A DNA stretch of 64,000 nt. Origin: Vibrio salinus. GTDB taxonomy: Bacteria > Pseudomonadota > Gammaproteobacteria > Enterobacterales > Vibrionaceae. The stretch lies in contig NZ_JAJSDZ010000009.1 of the NCBI RefSeq assembly GCF_021272385.1, forward strand, positions 496,001-560,000. The letters are read 5' to 3'. This document shows positions 9,704 to 19,431 of this stretch, piece by piece; position 1 is the first letter of the stretch, and every line of letters begins with the position of its first letter. The position numbers and the translations under genes are program-made. The notes under the pieces were generated by a model that made no database searches, had not been told where the DNA came from, and saw only the letters and a list, made by a program, of their open reading frames with translations.

Positions 9704-10496
9704 TTCCCCATGTTCATTTTTGGTCGATACTCACTGTCATTTTGATTTTGATGCCTTTTCTTCTTCTTTTTCTTCAGAACTGGAAGAGGCTATTAACAGG
9801 GGTATCCGAAAACTGATTGTTCCGTCTGTCGGAGTTCAGAATTGGCGTCGGGTTGAAACGTTATCGGAACAATACCCCGGCATTATTTATCATGCATTGG
9901 GTATTCATCCTTATTTTCTGTCGTCAGTTGATGAGCGGATACTGACAGAATTTCAGAGTGCGGTAGACCGACGACAGAATTCCTGTGTCGCGATTGGTGA
10001 ATGTGGTCTGGATGCGACGGTTAATATACCACTTGAAAAGCAGCAGGATATACTGACGGCGCAGTTTGATATAGCTATCAAGAGCTCATTACCCGTGATA
10101 TTGCACAGCCGGAAGACCCATTCACAAATTGCCGGGATGGTCAGGAAATATCCGGCATTGTCTGGAGGCGTTGTGCATGCTTTTACCGGAAGTTATCAGC
10201 AGGCCAAAGTATTTGTTGATTTAGGGCTGAAAATTGGGGTCGGTGGGACGATCACTTATCCAAGAGCAAATAAAACCCGACAGGCTATCAGCCAACTGCC
10301 TTTAGAGAGTCTTGTTCTGGAAACCGATGCCCCGGATATGCCAGTCTCCGGACATCAGGGAATGCCTAACCATCCTAAGTACCTGCAACGAATCTTGCTT
10401 TCACTGACTGAATTACGTTCAGAAAAGGCCACCGATGTGGTGAAGCAGTTATGGATAAACAGCCATTCGCTTTTTCAGTTACCAATAGACAGGTAA
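9690..10496 (+). CDS. yjjV: TatD-family metal-dependent hydrolase YjjV
   Basis: This TIM-barrel metallohydrolase has the motifs [44 protein letters not shown] and ETDAPDMP. The pattern, including [13 protein letters not shown], is closer to E. coli YjjV than to TatD itself. Members are metal-dependent deoxyribonucleases or hydrolases; the true substrate of YjjV is not settled. No ATG fits. I chose GTG at 9690 (about 268 residues), overlapping the yaaA end; TTG at 9720 is an alternative. A terminator follows. Confidence 0.9.
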   Translation: MKNANSPCSFLVDTHCHFDFDAFSSSFSSELEEAINRGIRKLIVPSVGVQNWRRVETLSEQYPGIIYHALGIHPYFLSSVDERILTEFQSAVDRRQNSCVAIGECGLDATVNIPLEKQQDILTAQFDIAIKSSLPVILHSRKTHSQIAGMVRKYPALSGGVVHAFTGSYQQAKVFVDLGLKIGVGGTITYPRANKTRQAISQLPLESLVLETDAPDMPVSGHQGMPNHPKYLQRILLSLTELRSEKATDVVKQLWINSHSLFQLPIDR

Positions 10497-10497
10497 G

Positions 10498-10524
10498 AAA
10501 AAGGGTATCAGGTCCCCTTTTTCT
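10498..10524. terminator. Bidirectional terminator between yjjV and the ABC transporter
   Basis: AAAAAGGG (10498-10505) pairs with CCCTTTTT (10515-10522). It is symmetric and serves yjjV (plus) and the last permease gene (minus). Confidence 0.85.
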
Positions 10525-10552
10525 TATAGGATGTTTGCCTTCTCAGCCGGTG

Positions 10553-11518
10553 CTATTCACGTTCTTTAGTGTACGGAACACCGATTGCTTTCGGTGCAAT
10601 AGCGGTGCCGATGAATCCGGCCAGCAGGAAGACAGTCAGAGCGTAAGGTAATGCTTCTATCGCCTGTACCGGTATGACGATGCCATCAATCGTCACGCCC
10701 TGCAAACGAATGGCTAAAGCATCTAAGAAACCGAACAGCAGGCAGGCACTCATGGCTGTGACCGGTCGCCATTTACCAAAAATTAATGCAGCAAGAGCCA
10801 TGTAGCCTTTACCGGCACTCATATTCGGTAAAAACTGAGCAGTTTGCCCTACGGATAGGTACACCCCTCCCAAACCGACTAAAATGCCGCAAATGACCAT
10901 TGCACTGTAGCGCATACCAATAACAGAAATTCCCGCTGTATCGACAGCAGAAGGCGACTCACCCACTGCTCTTAGCCGTAATCCGAAACGGGTTTTAAAA
11001 AGGACATACCATGAAATAGGGACGGCAATAAAAGCAATGTACTCAATAACGGAATGACCACTGATTAGCTCAGAGTACAAAAGGCCAATGATCGGCGTGT
11101 CTTTCACGGCATCAGCTCCGGGAAGCGTGATAGGGGCAAAACGGGCTGCCCCGGAAAGAGATGGTGTCTGACCTCCCTGATGAAACCAGTAACGTCCCAG
11201 CGTGACGGTTAATCCGGCGGCAAGAATGTTGATGGCCATACCGCTGACAACCTGATCACCCCGGTGAGTGATGCTGGCAAATCCGTGGATCAATGCCAGA
11301 AGAACAGAAACAGAGATTCCTGCCAGTAAGCCAATCCATGCCGAACCGGTGGTGTGTGCGACAGCTGCACCGGCAAAAGCGGCGGCCAGTAGCTTACCTT
11401 CCAGTGCAATATTGACGACACCGGAACGTTCACTGAACATGCCGGCCAGTGAGGCTAGGATTAATGGTGCTGCTACCCGAACTGTAGAGTCCAGCATGAG
11501 AATTATTGTTTCAAACAT
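10553..11518 (-). CDS. Nucleoside ABC transporter permease 2 (BPD-2 type)
   Basis: This is a 321-residue inner-membrane permease, all hydrophobic helices, with the family segments MFSERSGVVNIALEGKLL near the N-terminus and AVGESPSAVDTAGISV in the cytoplasmic loop. It resembles the shorter permease of BMP-type nucleoside importers (YufQ/NupQ type). Its start lies three bases after the stop of permease 1, so it is the last gene of a four-gene operon: binding protein, ATPase, permease, permease. The neighbourhood (nupC, deoC, deoD) supports nucleosides as cargo. Confidence 0.9.
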   Translation of the reverse strand: MFETIILMLDSTVRVAAPLILASLAGMFSERSGVVNIALEGKLLAAAFAGAAVAHTTGSAWIGLLAGISVSVLLALIHGFASITHRGDQVVSGMAINILAAGLTVTLGRYWFHQGGQTPSLSGAARFAPITLPGADAVKDTPIIGLLYSELISGHSVIEYIAFIAVPISWYVLFKTRFGLRLRAVGESPSAVDTAGISVIGMRYSAMVICGILVGLGGVYLSVGQTAQFLPNMSAGKGYMALAALIFGKWRPVTAMSACLLFGFLDALAIRLQGVTIDGIVIPVQAIEALPYALTVFLLAGFIGTAIAPKAIGVPYTKERE

Positions 11519-11521
11519 AAC

Positions 11522-12634
11522 TTATGCTTCTCCTTGTGGTTTCACGGGCGCCAGACGAAGATAGAGTTTTTCTAACGACGGGCGGAACATGTGCTCTAAA
11601 GCGCCGCAGAATAAAATGACAAGTCCCTGAAGAACAACAACGATATTTCTGTCCACTCCATATTCAAAACTTAATTCAGCACCTCCCTGATACAGGAAGC
11701 CAAACAGAAGGCTGGCCAGAAAAATACCGATAGGATGGTTTCGTCCCATTAATGCAACAGCAATACCGGTAAAACCAAACCCTTCAACAAAATTCAGCTT
11801 TATCTGATGCAGTTCTCCCTGAAGAACATTCAGTCCAAAGAAGCCGGATAACATACCGGAAATAAGCATGGTGATAATAATGATTTTTATGTAGTTGATG
11901 CCGGCATAGGTTGCCGCTGAGGGGTTGGAACCAATTGCCCGGATTTCATAGCCCCAGCGGGTGTGCCAGATGAACAGCCAGACAAACACACAGCAGAGTA
12001 TGGCAAAGAAAAAGCTGATGTTAAGAGGGCTTGATGCCATTTTTATTCCCAGCAACGCAAACACATCATGCATTTTGGGTAGCCAGCTGGCTTGAGTAAA
12101 AACCCGGCTTTCGGTTGCCATGGAATTTTCCGGTTTGAAAATATCAACCAGCAGATAGGCCATCAACGAGGCTGCAATGAAGTTAAACATGATGGTGGTG
12201 ATTACAATATGAGAGCCCCGTTTTGCCTGTAAGTAGGCGGGAATGAAGGCCCAACCGGCACCAAACAGTCCGCCGGCTATGATGGCAACGGGAAAAATAA
12301 TATACCAGGGCGCGACATCACCAAGCGTCAGACAAACAATACCAACCCCAAGTCCGCCTATGTACGCCTGGCCTTCGACTCCGATATTGAATAAACCGGC
12401 ATGGTAGGCAACGGCAACAGCCAGTCCGGTAAAAACAAATCCAGTGGTGTAGTAGAGCGTATAGCCCATTCCTTCGGCGTATCCGAACGCACCTGTCCAC
12501 ATTACTTTTATTGCATCAAGCGGATTGATATCAATATACAAAAACAGCAGGGCTGAGACTAAAAAGGCAACGGCAATATTGACGGCCGGTAATAGACCTA
12601 TGGATACCCATGCCGGTACTTTGGCTTGGCTCAT
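11522..12634 (-). CDS. Nucleoside ABC transporter permease 1 (BPD-2 type)
   Basis: This is a 370-residue inner-membrane permease with the family loop AIGSNPSAATYAGI and the segment HAGLFNIGVEGQAYIGGLG. It pairs with permease 2 (YufP/NupP type). Its ATG overlaps the stop of the ATPase gene by four bases, so the two are translationally coupled. The pair would form the translocation pore for the BMP binding protein. Confidence 0.9.
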   Translation of the reverse strand: MSQAKVPAWVSIGLLPAVNIAVAFLVSALLFLYIDINPLDAIKVMWTGAFGYAEGMGYTLYYTTGFVFTGLAVAVAYHAGLFNIGVEGQAYIGGLGVGIVCLTLGDVAPWYIIFPVAIIAGGLFGAGWAFIPAYLQAKRGSHIVITTIMFNFIAASLMAYLLVDIFKPENSMATESRVFTQASWLPKMHDVFALLGIKMASSPLNISFFFAILCCVFVWLFIWHTRWGYEIRAIGSNPSAATYAGINYIKIIIITMLISGMLSGFFGLNVLQGELHQIKLNFVEGFGFTGIAVALMGRNHPIGIFLASLLFGFLYQGGAELSFEYGVDRNIVVVLQGLVILFCGALEHMFRPSLEKLYLRLAPVKPQGEA

Positions 12635-14190
12635 GATGGCTCTCCAGATTTTTTGATATGGTTGGGAACGATGTTTGCCATCATCAGCCCTAATGTTTTT
12701 TCGTCAGCCTGAGAAGAATCGATTTCACCCACGATCTCCCCATCAAAGACAACAATGATCCGGTCTGCGAGAGAAAGAATTTCATCCAGTTCAACGGAAA
12801 CCAGTAAAACGGCTTTGCCGGCATCACGACAGGCAATAATTTGTTGGTGGATATATTCAATCGCTCCGATATCGACTCCGCGGGTTGGCTGTCCGATCAG
12901 CAGGACATCGGGATTTTCTTCCATTTCTCTGGCAATCACCAGTTTCTGTTGGTTGCCTCCAGAGAAATTGGCGGTTTTCAGGTGAATATCACTCGGGCGG
13001 ACATCCCACTTTTCCATGCTTTCCTGACAACACTCTTCGATGGCTTTTTTATTTTGTAGTAAGCCATTGTTGTATTTGTTCAGATGGTGATATCCCAGGA
13101 TGTAAGCTTCCTGAGCCTCAAATTTGTTGATCAGTCCTTGTTTGTGACGATCTTCCGGAATGTGTCCGACACCCATCGCCCGAATCTTGCGGGGATCTGC
13201 CGGGTTCTGAGCGGTAATTGTGTGCCCATTGAGTTCTATTTTTCCGGAGGATGGTTTGAGTATTCCGGATAACAGACTGAGAATTTCGGATTGCCCGTTC
13301 CCTGATACCCCGGCAATACCGACCAGTTCGCCTTCCCGGACAGAAAAACTGATCTCCTTAACCCGGGTAACGCCAGAGCTGTCGATGTAGCTGAGTTTTT
13401 CGACACGAATTTTCTCTTTTTGGGGAATGGCTTTATCTTTTTCAACTTTGAGGCGAACTTTACGCCCTACCATTAATTCTGCGAGAGATTCACGGTCTGT
13501 GGTCGAAGTTTTGACATGGGCAACCATCTGTCCCTGACGCATGACGGAAACATTATCGGTAATCGCCAGAACTTCACGCAATTTATGCGTAATGATCATG
13601 ACTGTTGTACCTTGTTCCCGTAATTTTTTCAAAATGCTGAACAGGTGATCCGCTTCTTGTGGGGTAAGGACTCCCGTAGGTTCATCGAGGATTAAAACAT
13701 TGGCGCCACGATAGAGCGCTTTCAGAATTTCGACCCGTTGTTGCAGGCCGACAGGGAGTTCTCCAACAATCGCATCAAGAGGAACTTCAAGCCCATAATC
13801 TTTTTCGAGCTGTTGAAGCTTTTTTCTGGCTGATGATAAGCTTTCTTTTAATTTCCAGCCCTGTTCTGCACCCAGAATGATGTTTTCCAGTACCGTAAAT
13901 GTATCTACTAACATGAAATGTTGATGGACCATTCCGATCCCGGACCGGATAGCAGCCTGAGAATCTGAGGGACGATATGGCTGTCCATCTACTTTCATAT
14001 TACCGGAATCTGGCTGATAGAAGCCATAGATGATGCTCATCAGGGTTGATTTTCCGGCTCCGTTTTCTCCGATAATTCCGTGAATAGTACCTTTAGGAAT
14101 CTGAAGATCGATTGCCCGGTTGGCGTGCACAGCTCCAAATCGTTTATCGATATTTTTGAGCTCAATTGCGTAGTCTGTCGTTCGGGTCAC
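12631..14190 (-). CDS. Nucleoside ABC transporter ATPase (two fused nucleotide-binding domains)
   Basis: This 519-residue protein has two ABC domains in tandem. The first has Walker A GENGAGKSTLM near residue 40 and Walker B LILDEPTG. The second has a degenerate Walker A, GVSGNGQSEILS, near residue 298 and the signature FSGGNQQKLVIARE. A weak second site is usual in this sugar/nucleoside importer class (RbsA/YufO). The start is GTG (MTRTTDYAIELKNIDKRFG). A strong hairpin separates it from the upstream binding-protein gene. Confidence 0.92.
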   Translation of the reverse strand: MTRTTDYAIELKNIDKRFGAVHANRAIDLQIPKGTIHGIIGENGAGKSTLMSIIYGFYQPDSGNMKVDGQPYRPSDSQAAIRSGIGMVHQHFMLVDTFTVLENIILGAEQGWKLKESLSSARKKLQQLEKDYGLEVPLDAIVGELPVGLQQRVEILKALYRGANVLILDEPTGVLTPQEADHLFSILKKLREQGTTVMIITHKLREVLAITDNVSVMRQGQMVAHVKTSTTDRESLAELMVGRKVRLKVEKDKAIPQKEKIRVEKLSYIDSSGVTRVKEISFSVREGELVGIAGVSGNGQSEILSLLSGILKPSSGKIELNGHTITAQNPADPRKIRAMGVGHIPEDRHKQGLINKFEAQEAYILGYHHLNKYNNGLLQNKKAIEECCQESMEKWDVRPSDIHLKTANFSGGNQQKLVIAREMEENPDVLLIGQPTRGVDIGAIEYIHQQIIACRDAGKAVLLVSVELDEILSLADRIIVVFDGEIVGEIDSSQADEKTLGLMMANIVPNHIKKSGEPS

Positions 14191-14274
14191 ATTAACATCC
14201 TGAACAAAATTTAAAAAAATTAATACCTTAACGTAAGAAAAAAATAACAGTGTTATCTCTTATCAATACACGAC

Positions 14275-14298
14275 AACGCCGCTATTGGCAGCGGCGTT
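14275..14298 (-). terminator. Hairpin between binding-protein gene and transporter genes
   Basis: Arms AACGCCGC (14275-14282) and GCGGCGTT (14291-14298) enclose an 8-base loop and no T-tract follows on the minus strand. This fits a partial terminator or an mRNA-stabilising hairpin that lets the periplasmic binding protein be made in excess over the membrane parts. Confidence 0.6.
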
Positions 14299-14326
14299 AT
14301 GGTATGGGTACTACTTTATGTCCTGA

Positions 14327-15322
14327 TTAGTACGTACAGGTATTATTGCTCATATAGTCATGAACAACGATTTTTCCTGAGACGATTTCCTGCTTTAATT
14401 TCTCCATATAAGCTTTCATATTGTCGGTAATTAAAGCTTCGTTATTCTTATCTAATGCCCAGTCAACGGCACTTTCTTTCAGGCCAAGGACCTTTACGCC
14501 AGGTTTCCAGTCGCCTTTGATTTCTTCTTCCCAGCTATCTTTTGCCGCTTTGCCCACAAGTTTTACCATGGATGTCAGCATTGTTCCCGGATGAAGATGG
14601 TTTTGGTTTGAATCCACGCCAATAGCATATTTATGGGCATCGGCTGCCGCCTGATACACACCAAGCCCTGTACCACCGGCAGCGGCATAAATTACGTCAG
14701 CGCCCTGAGAAAATTGAGATTTGGCTAATTCAGAGCCTTTTGCCGGATCAGAGAAAGCTGCTGGTGTTGAACCGGTCATGTTTTCTAATACTTTGATGTC
14801 AGGCTTAGCATATTTTGCACCCTGTTCATAACCACATTCAAACTTACGGATCAGAGGGATATCCATTCCACCGATAAAACCAATTGTGCCTGTTTTGGAA
14901 TATTTGGCTGCTAATGCCCCAACAAGGAAAGAACCTTCATGTTCTTTAAAGACAACAGACTGAACATTTGGTTTGTTTACGACCATGTCTAAAATGGTGA
15001 AGTGAATGTCAGGAAATTCTGTTGCTACTTTCTCTACCGCTGAACCCATATTGAAACCGACGGCGACAATCGGACTGAATCCGCGACTGGCCAGACGGCG
15101 TAATCCCTGTTCGCGCTGGGCTTCATTCTGAGGTTCGAATTCTCGTACTTTTACGCCTTCCGCTTCCATTGGTTTGACACCATTTTGGTAAACGGCTTCG
15201 TTAAATGATTTGTCAAACTTACCAGCTGTATCGTAAATAACAGCCGGTTTTGCTTGCGCAAGAACCTGAAATGAAGAAATTGCTAACGCAATAGTGGACA
15301 ATTTTAGTATGGTTTTTTTCAC
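14327..15322 (-). CDS. BMP-family nucleoside-binding periplasmic protein
   Basis: This is a 331-residue substrate-binding protein of the basic membrane protein family (PnrA-like), which binds purine or other nucleosides. It has a signal peptide (MKKTILKLSTIALAISSFQ, cleavage likely after LAQA) with no lipobox cysteine, so it should be soluble in the periplasm, unlike the Gram-positive lipoproteins. Family segments are DTAGKFDKSFN, GFNMGSAVEKVA, FIGGMDIPLI and DVIYAAAGGTGLGV. The start is GTG. It is the first gene of the importer operon and divergent from nupC. Confidence 0.93.
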   Translation of the reverse strand: MKKTILKLSTIALAISSFQVLAQAKPAVIYDTAGKFDKSFNEAVYQNGVKPMEAEGVKVREFEPQNEAQREQGLRRLASRGFSPIVAVGFNMGSAVEKVATEFPDIHFTILDMVVNKPNVQSVVFKEHEGSFLVGALAAKYSKTGTIGFIGGMDIPLIRKFECGYEQGAKYAKPDIKVLENMTGSTPAAFSDPAKGSELAKSQFSQGADVIYAAAGGTGLGVYQAAADAHKYAIGVDSNQNHLHPGTMLTSMVKLVGKAAKDSWEEEIKGDWKPGVKVLGLKESAVDWALDKNNEALITDNMKAYMEKLKQEIVSGKIVVHDYMSNNTCTY

Positions 15323-15806
15323 CGCTTATTCCCTTTGTTGCACTGCTGTTGTGTTTGTCTTAAAACCGTTAAAGACAACGAGTATAAAATTTCGGATATT
15401 TTATCTTTACGTCGAAAAAAAGAAATCGATTAACCCCACATCAGTTCGCTTTTTCTGAGTTTTTTGATTTGACTCAGGATATTATTGTTAAATTTTTGTA
15501 ATAAAAAAAGCTTTTTTTATTTTAAAGTGCTTTTTTATGAAAAACGGGGTCAGTACTAATCAGTGGACTGAGTTTTTTCGTGTTAAATTTTGTGAGATTA
15601 AGAGTTGGTATACAGTTAAAGTCGGAAAGTTCATTAATAGAGAGAAGAGGGAAATATTTATTTTTTTTGTGATATATATCTCAAAATTAAATGTACAATA
15701 AGAAACAAGTATGTCGTTTTATAATTTATATCACTTTTTTCTACTATATAATCTTTCGCCAAAGATAAGTTGACCATATGGTTGGGTTCTATCCGGTGGG
15801 GTTTGT
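15323..15806. promoter_or_regulatory. Divergent promoter region of the BMP importer and nupC, with a CRP-like site
   Basis: This 484 bp AT-rich region holds no credible gene. TGTGATATATATCTCA (15668-15683) matches the CRP palindrome TGTGA-N6-TCACA with one mismatch and lies about 125-140 bp before nupC. CRP/CytR control of nupC and deo genes is established in enterics and Vibrio. CytR boxes and exact promoter elements could not be assigned by eye. Confidence 0.55.
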
Positions 15807-17069
15807 ATGGGTATTGTAATAAGTTTAGTGGGTATGGCGGTTTTAATCGGACTGGCTGTACTCATTTCAGATAATCGTAAAGCGATTAAATTTCGAACGG
15901 TTGGTGGTGCGTTTGCCATTCAGTTTTTATTGGGTGGCTTTATCCTTTACGTCCCCTGGGGAAGGGATCTGCTTGCCAGTATTTCCGCAGGGATTCAGCA
16001 TGTCATTGATTATGGTAAAGACGGTATCGGATTTTTATTCGGTAGTCTGGTCAATTTCTCTGTTGATGGTCTCGGGTTTATTTTTGCCTTTCAGGTACTG
16101 CCGGCGGTTGTCTTTTTCTCCGCATTAATCTCCGTTTTGTACTACATTGGTGTCATGCAGTGGGTTATCCGTATTATTGGTGGTGGTCTGCAAAAAGCAT
16201 TGGGTACTTCTAAAGCAGAATCATTATCTGCAGCGGCAAATATCTTTGTTGGTCAGACAGAAGCACCTTTGGTGGTTCGACCATTTATTGCCCGGATGAC
16301 GGAGTCAGAACTCTTTGCCATCATGTGCGGTGGTCTTGCTTCTATTGCCGGTAGTGTTCTTGCCGGTTATGCGTCGATGGGTGTGCCTCTGGAGTATCTG
16401 GTTGCGGCTTCTTTTATGGCTGCTCCGGGAGGGTTATTATTTGCGAAACTGATTAAGCCAGAAACCAATGTCCCTAAAGATCATTATGATGAAGATGCCA
16501 ATAGTGAGGAAGAAAAACCGGCGAACGTTATTGATGCTGCTGCATCCGGTGCGTCCGTTGGTATGCAACTGGCACTGAATATCGGGGCTATGTTGCTGGC
16601 ATTTATCGGTTTGATTGCTTTGGTCAATGGTCTTCTGGGTGGTATCGGTGGCTGGTTCGGAATGCCGGGACTGAGTCTGGATGTGATTCTTGGATGGGTT
16701 TTTTCTCCATTGGCTTACATTATTGGTGTCCCATGGTCAGAGGCGACAACGGCCGGTGCCTTTATCGGTCAGAAAATCGTGATGAACGAATTCGTTGCTT
16801 ACTCTAATTTTATTCCATACATTGGCGATCATGCTCAGGCAGTGGCAACGACCGGTCACATTATGTCTGAGAAAACACAGGCGATTATTGCTTTTGCTTT
16901 GTGTGGTTTTGCAAATATTTCTTCTCTTGCTATTTTACTTGGTGGATTGGGGGGGATGGCACCATCCCGTCGTAAAGACATTGCCAGAATGGGGATCAAA
17001 GCGGTGATTGCCGGCACATTATCTAACTTAATGGCTGCAACTATCGCTGGTTTATTCCTGTCACTCTAA
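15807..17069 (+). CDS. nupC: Concentrative nucleoside transporter NupC (CNT family)
   Basis: This 420-residue inner-membrane nucleoside:cation symporter is very close to the V. cholerae transporter whose crystal structure is known. The nucleoside-binding motif GQTEAPLVVRPF has Gln150-Thr151-Glu152. The second-half motifs VPWSEAT and NEFVAYSNF and the C-terminal KAVIAGTLSNLMAATIAG are present. It sits between the ABC nucleoside importer and deoC/deoD, so uptake and breakdown of nucleosides are grouped. It ends in its own terminator, so deoC is probably transcribed separately. Confidence 0.97.
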   Translation: MGIVISLVGMAVLIGLAVLISDNRKAIKFRTVGGAFAIQFLLGGFILYVPWGRDLLASISAGIQHVIDYGKDGIGFLFGSLVNFSVDGLGFIFAFQVLPAVVFFSALISVLYYIGVMQWVIRIIGGGLQKALGTSKAESLSAAANIFVGQTEAPLVVRPFIARMTESELFAIMCGGLASIAGSVLAGYASMGVPLEYLVAASFMAAPGGLLFAKLIKPETNVPKDHYDEDANSEEEKPANVIDAAASGASVGMQLALNIGAMLLAFIGLIALVNGLLGGIGGWFGMPGLSLDVILGWVFSPLAYIIGVPWSEATTAGAFIGQKIVMNEFVAYSNFIPYIGDHAQAVATTGHIMSEKTQAIIAFALCGFANISSLAILLGGLGGMAPSRRKDIARMGIKAVIAGTLSNLMAATIAGLFLSL

Positions 17070-17100
17070 TAAAAAAGAGTGTATTCAGGAAAAAGGATTG

Positions 17101-17133
17101 CCCTTCATGCTTCGGTATGAAGGGTTTTTTATT
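17101..17133 (+). terminator. Terminator after nupC
   Basis: Stem CCCTTCAT/ATGAAGGG (17101-17108 and 17117-17124) closed by a GCTTCGGT loop (UUCG type) and followed by six T. Confidence 0.93.
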
Positions 17134-17244
17134 GGCTCTGATAAAAAGAGTGAGACGCAAACCGATTGCGTACAGGTTCTGTTTTGAATGTGAAAAAGAA
17201 CGCAGTAAGCTAATGGGATATCAGGTCAAGAATGTGAGATTTTT

Positions 17245-18024
17245 ATGAGTGACTTAATTCAGGTTGCACAACAGGCATTATCTTTAATGGACTTAACCAG
17301 TCTGAATGATACGGATACCGATGAAACTATTTTGGCATTATGCCGAAATGCCTGTACACAGGAGGGGCGCCCGGCGGCGATTTGTATTTATCCGCAGTTT
17401 ATTCCTAAGGCAAAGCAGTATTTAACCGAATTAGGTATCGGTGACCTAAGGGTAGCGACAGTAACCAATTTTCCGGAGGGTAAGGATGATGTTTCGCTCG
17501 CGGTTAAAGAGACTGTTCAGGCAATTGAACTTGGTGCCGATGAAGTGGATGTGGTGTTTCCTTACCGGGCATTAATGGATGGAAACGAGAACATTGGTTA
17601 TGAGCTGGTTCGCCAGTGTAAACTGGCCTGCGGTGATAAATGCCTTAAGGTTATTATTGAAGTTGGCGAGCTGAAAGAAGAGTCGCTGATTAAAACGGCC
17701 AGCCGCATTGCTATTGACGCCGGGGCCGATTTTATTAAAACGTCGACTGGAAAGGTGCCAGTCAATGCGACACCGGATTATGCCCGTATGATGTTAGAAG
17801 TGATACAGGAAAAATCGGCACAAGACCGGGTCGGTTTCAAAGCAGCTGGTGGCGTGAAAACAGCGGAAGACGCAGAAATTTATTTGAATCTTGCCAACGA
17901 TATGTTTGGTGAACAGTGGGTATGTCCGGAACGTTTTCGTTTTGGTGCATCCAGTTTATTAACGAATCTAATTAATACCATCAATGGTGTGGAATCGAAC
18001 ATTAATAATGAAGCTTCGTATTAA
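17245..18024 (+). CDS. deoC: Deoxyribose-phosphate aldolase
   Basis: DeoC splits 2-deoxyribose-5-phosphate into glyceraldehyde-3-phosphate and acetaldehyde. The 259-residue class I aldolase has the Schiff-base lysine in [10 protein letters not shown] (about Lys165), the proton-relay lysine in GFKAAGGVK (about Lys199) and the active-site aspartate in [11 protein letters not shown]. The ATG follows GTGAGA by about six bases. In related genomes deoA and deoB follow it; here deoD comes next after about 30 bp. Confidence 0.97.
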   Translation: MSDLIQVAQQALSLMDLTSLNDTDTDETILALCRNACTQEGRPAAICIYPQFIPKAKQYLTELGIGDLRVATVTNFPEGKDDVSLAVKETVQAIELGADEVDVVFPYRALMDGNENIGYELVRQCKLACGDKCLKVIIEVGELKEESLIKTASRIAIDAGADFIKTSTGKVPVNATPDYARMMLEVIQEKSAQDRVGFKAAGGVKTAEDAEIYLNLANDMFGEQWVCPERFRFGASSLLTNLINTINGVESNINNEASY

Positions 18025-18056
18025 TGTCTCATCGTTTGAAAAAGTAAGGAGATGTG

Positions 18057-18779
18057 ATGGCAACGCCACATATAAATGCTGAACCGGGTGACTTCGCTGA
18101 CGTTGTTTTGATGCCAGGCGATCCGTTAAGAGCTAAATACATTGCGGAAACATTTTTGGACGATGCGGTTCAGGTGTGTGATGTCCGGAGTATGTTTGGT
18201 TTTACCGGAACCTATAAAGGAAGAAAAGTATCGGTAATGGGGCATGGCATGGGGATCCCTTCCTGTTCAATTTATACCACAGAACTGATAAAAGACTTTG
18301 GAGTTAAGAAAATAATCCGGGTTGGAAGCTGCGGTGCCGTGAGTAACGATATTCAACTGCGGGACGTAGTAATTGGCATGGGAGCGTGTACGGATTCGAA
18401 AGTCAACCGCTCTCGTTTTAAGAACCACGACTTTGCTGCAATAGCGGATTATCATATGGTGAAGGCCGCGGAAGAAGCGGCAAAAGACCGGGGTATCGAT
18501 GTAAAAATAGGTAATCTTTTTTCTGCCGATCTCTTCTATTCACCAGAACCGGATATGTTCGATATTATGGATAAGTACGGTATTGTTGGTGTTGAAATGG
18601 AAGCCGCCGGTATTTATGGCGTTGCTGCTGAATTCGGTGCCAAAGCTTTAGCGATTTGTACCGTTTCTGATCACATTAAAAATGGTGAGCAAACCTCTTC
18701 TCAGGAACGGCAAACGACGTTTAATGATATGGTGCTGATAGCCTTAGATTCCATTTTAATTGGTGACAAACAGCCATAA
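18057..18779 (+). CDS. deoD: Purine-nucleoside phosphorylase DeoD
   Basis: DeoD phosphorolyses purine (deoxy)nucleosides to free base and (deoxy)ribose-1-phosphate. The 240-residue hexameric-type enzyme has the start [23 protein letters not shown], the motif [18 protein letters not shown] and [11 protein letters not shown] near the active site. An in-frame GTG lies one codon upstream, but AAGGAG at 18046-18051 best positions the ATG at 18057. It is 32 bp after deoC and probably cotranscribed with it. Its terminator lies inside the end of the convergent smp gene. Confidence 0.97.
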   Translation: MATPHINAEPGDFADVVLMPGDPLRAKYIAETFLDDAVQVCDVRSMFGFTGTYKGRKVSVMGHGMGIPSCSIYTTELIKDFGVKKIIRVGSCGAVSNDIQLRDVVIGMGACTDSKVNRSRFKNHDFAAIADYHMVKAAEEAAKDRGIDVKIGNLFSADLFYSPEPDMFDIMDKYGIVGVEMEAAGIYGVAAEFGAKALAICTVSDHIKNGEQTSSQERQTTFNDMVLIALDSILIGDKQP

Positions 18780-18810
18780 TCCGTCATTTTCAGTCATAAC
18801 ACTAAGACAG

Positions 18811-19431
18811 CTATGATTGACGGGGATTTTTCAAAAGGAGGTTCTCGCCTCCTTTTTTGTAATCTAAACGACGGTTGTTTATCAGTAGTGTTATCAGTAC
18901 ACCACTTAAAAAACTAACCAGAATCATAAGGTACATATAGCGGTCACTTTTCCGGTAATGATGATCGGAAATGGCCGTGACTTTGCCCGTTTCAAAGGTA
19001 ATCCGGATAAAGCCAATAATGCTATTGTTATGCATAATGGGTTCAACCAGTTGCTGTCTGCCAGTATTGGCAGCCTGAAGCGGAGCATCTAAACCCAGAA
19101 TATCCCGGACACTTAACGCGGAGCTGCTTTTGGCCAGTTGAATGCCTTCTGAATCGTAAATAGAGGCGTCAAACACGAGTCGGTCTTTCGCCAGTTGATT
19201 AGTGAATTCAATTAATTTGTCCTGATTTTGCTCTTCAACAAACGAGCTGGCGGTTAATGCTGCCTGAGAAATTAACAGTTTTGTCAGCGTCTCTAGCTGA
19301 TTAGCCTGAATTTTTTCATTTCCTTTACTGATCATTACACTGTTTTGCGCCGTAAAGTAAAACGTCGTTAGTACCAGTAAAATTGCGACGATACGCAGAA
19401 CAAACTTAAAGGAAAAAAGAGAGCCATCCAT
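18811..19431 (-). CDS. smp: Smp/YtjB family membrane protein
   Basis: This is a protein of about 206 residues divergent from serB, the usual position of smp (ytjB). It has one transmembrane helix near residues 8-30 (KFVLRIVAILLVLTTFYF), a periplasmic domain of about 130 residues and a second helix near the C-terminus (MYLMILVSFLSGVLITLLI), then a basic cytoplasmic tail. Function is unknown. The frame extends upstream to a TTG, but ATG at 19431 (MDGSLFSFKF) is more likely. Identity rests on topology and on the serB/deoD neighbourhood. Confidence 0.85.
   Translation of the reverse strand: MDGSLFSFKFVLRIVAILLVLTTFYFTAQNSVMISKGNEKIQANQLETLTKLLISQAALTASSFVEEQNQDKLIEFTNQLAKDRLVFDASIYDSEGIQLAKSSSALSVRDILGLDAPLQAANTGRQQLVEPIMHNNSIIGFIRITFETGKVTAISDHHYRKSDRYMYLMILVSFLSGVLITLLINNRRLDYKKGGENLLLKNPRQS
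18833..18858 (+). terminator. deoD terminator embedded in the 3' coding end of smp
   Basis: AAAAGGAGG (18833-18841) pairs with CCTCCTTTT (18848-18856), followed by further T. Read on the plus strand it is a standard terminator for deoD. On the minus strand the same bases encode the KKGGENLL segment near the end of Smp. Confidence 0.85.
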
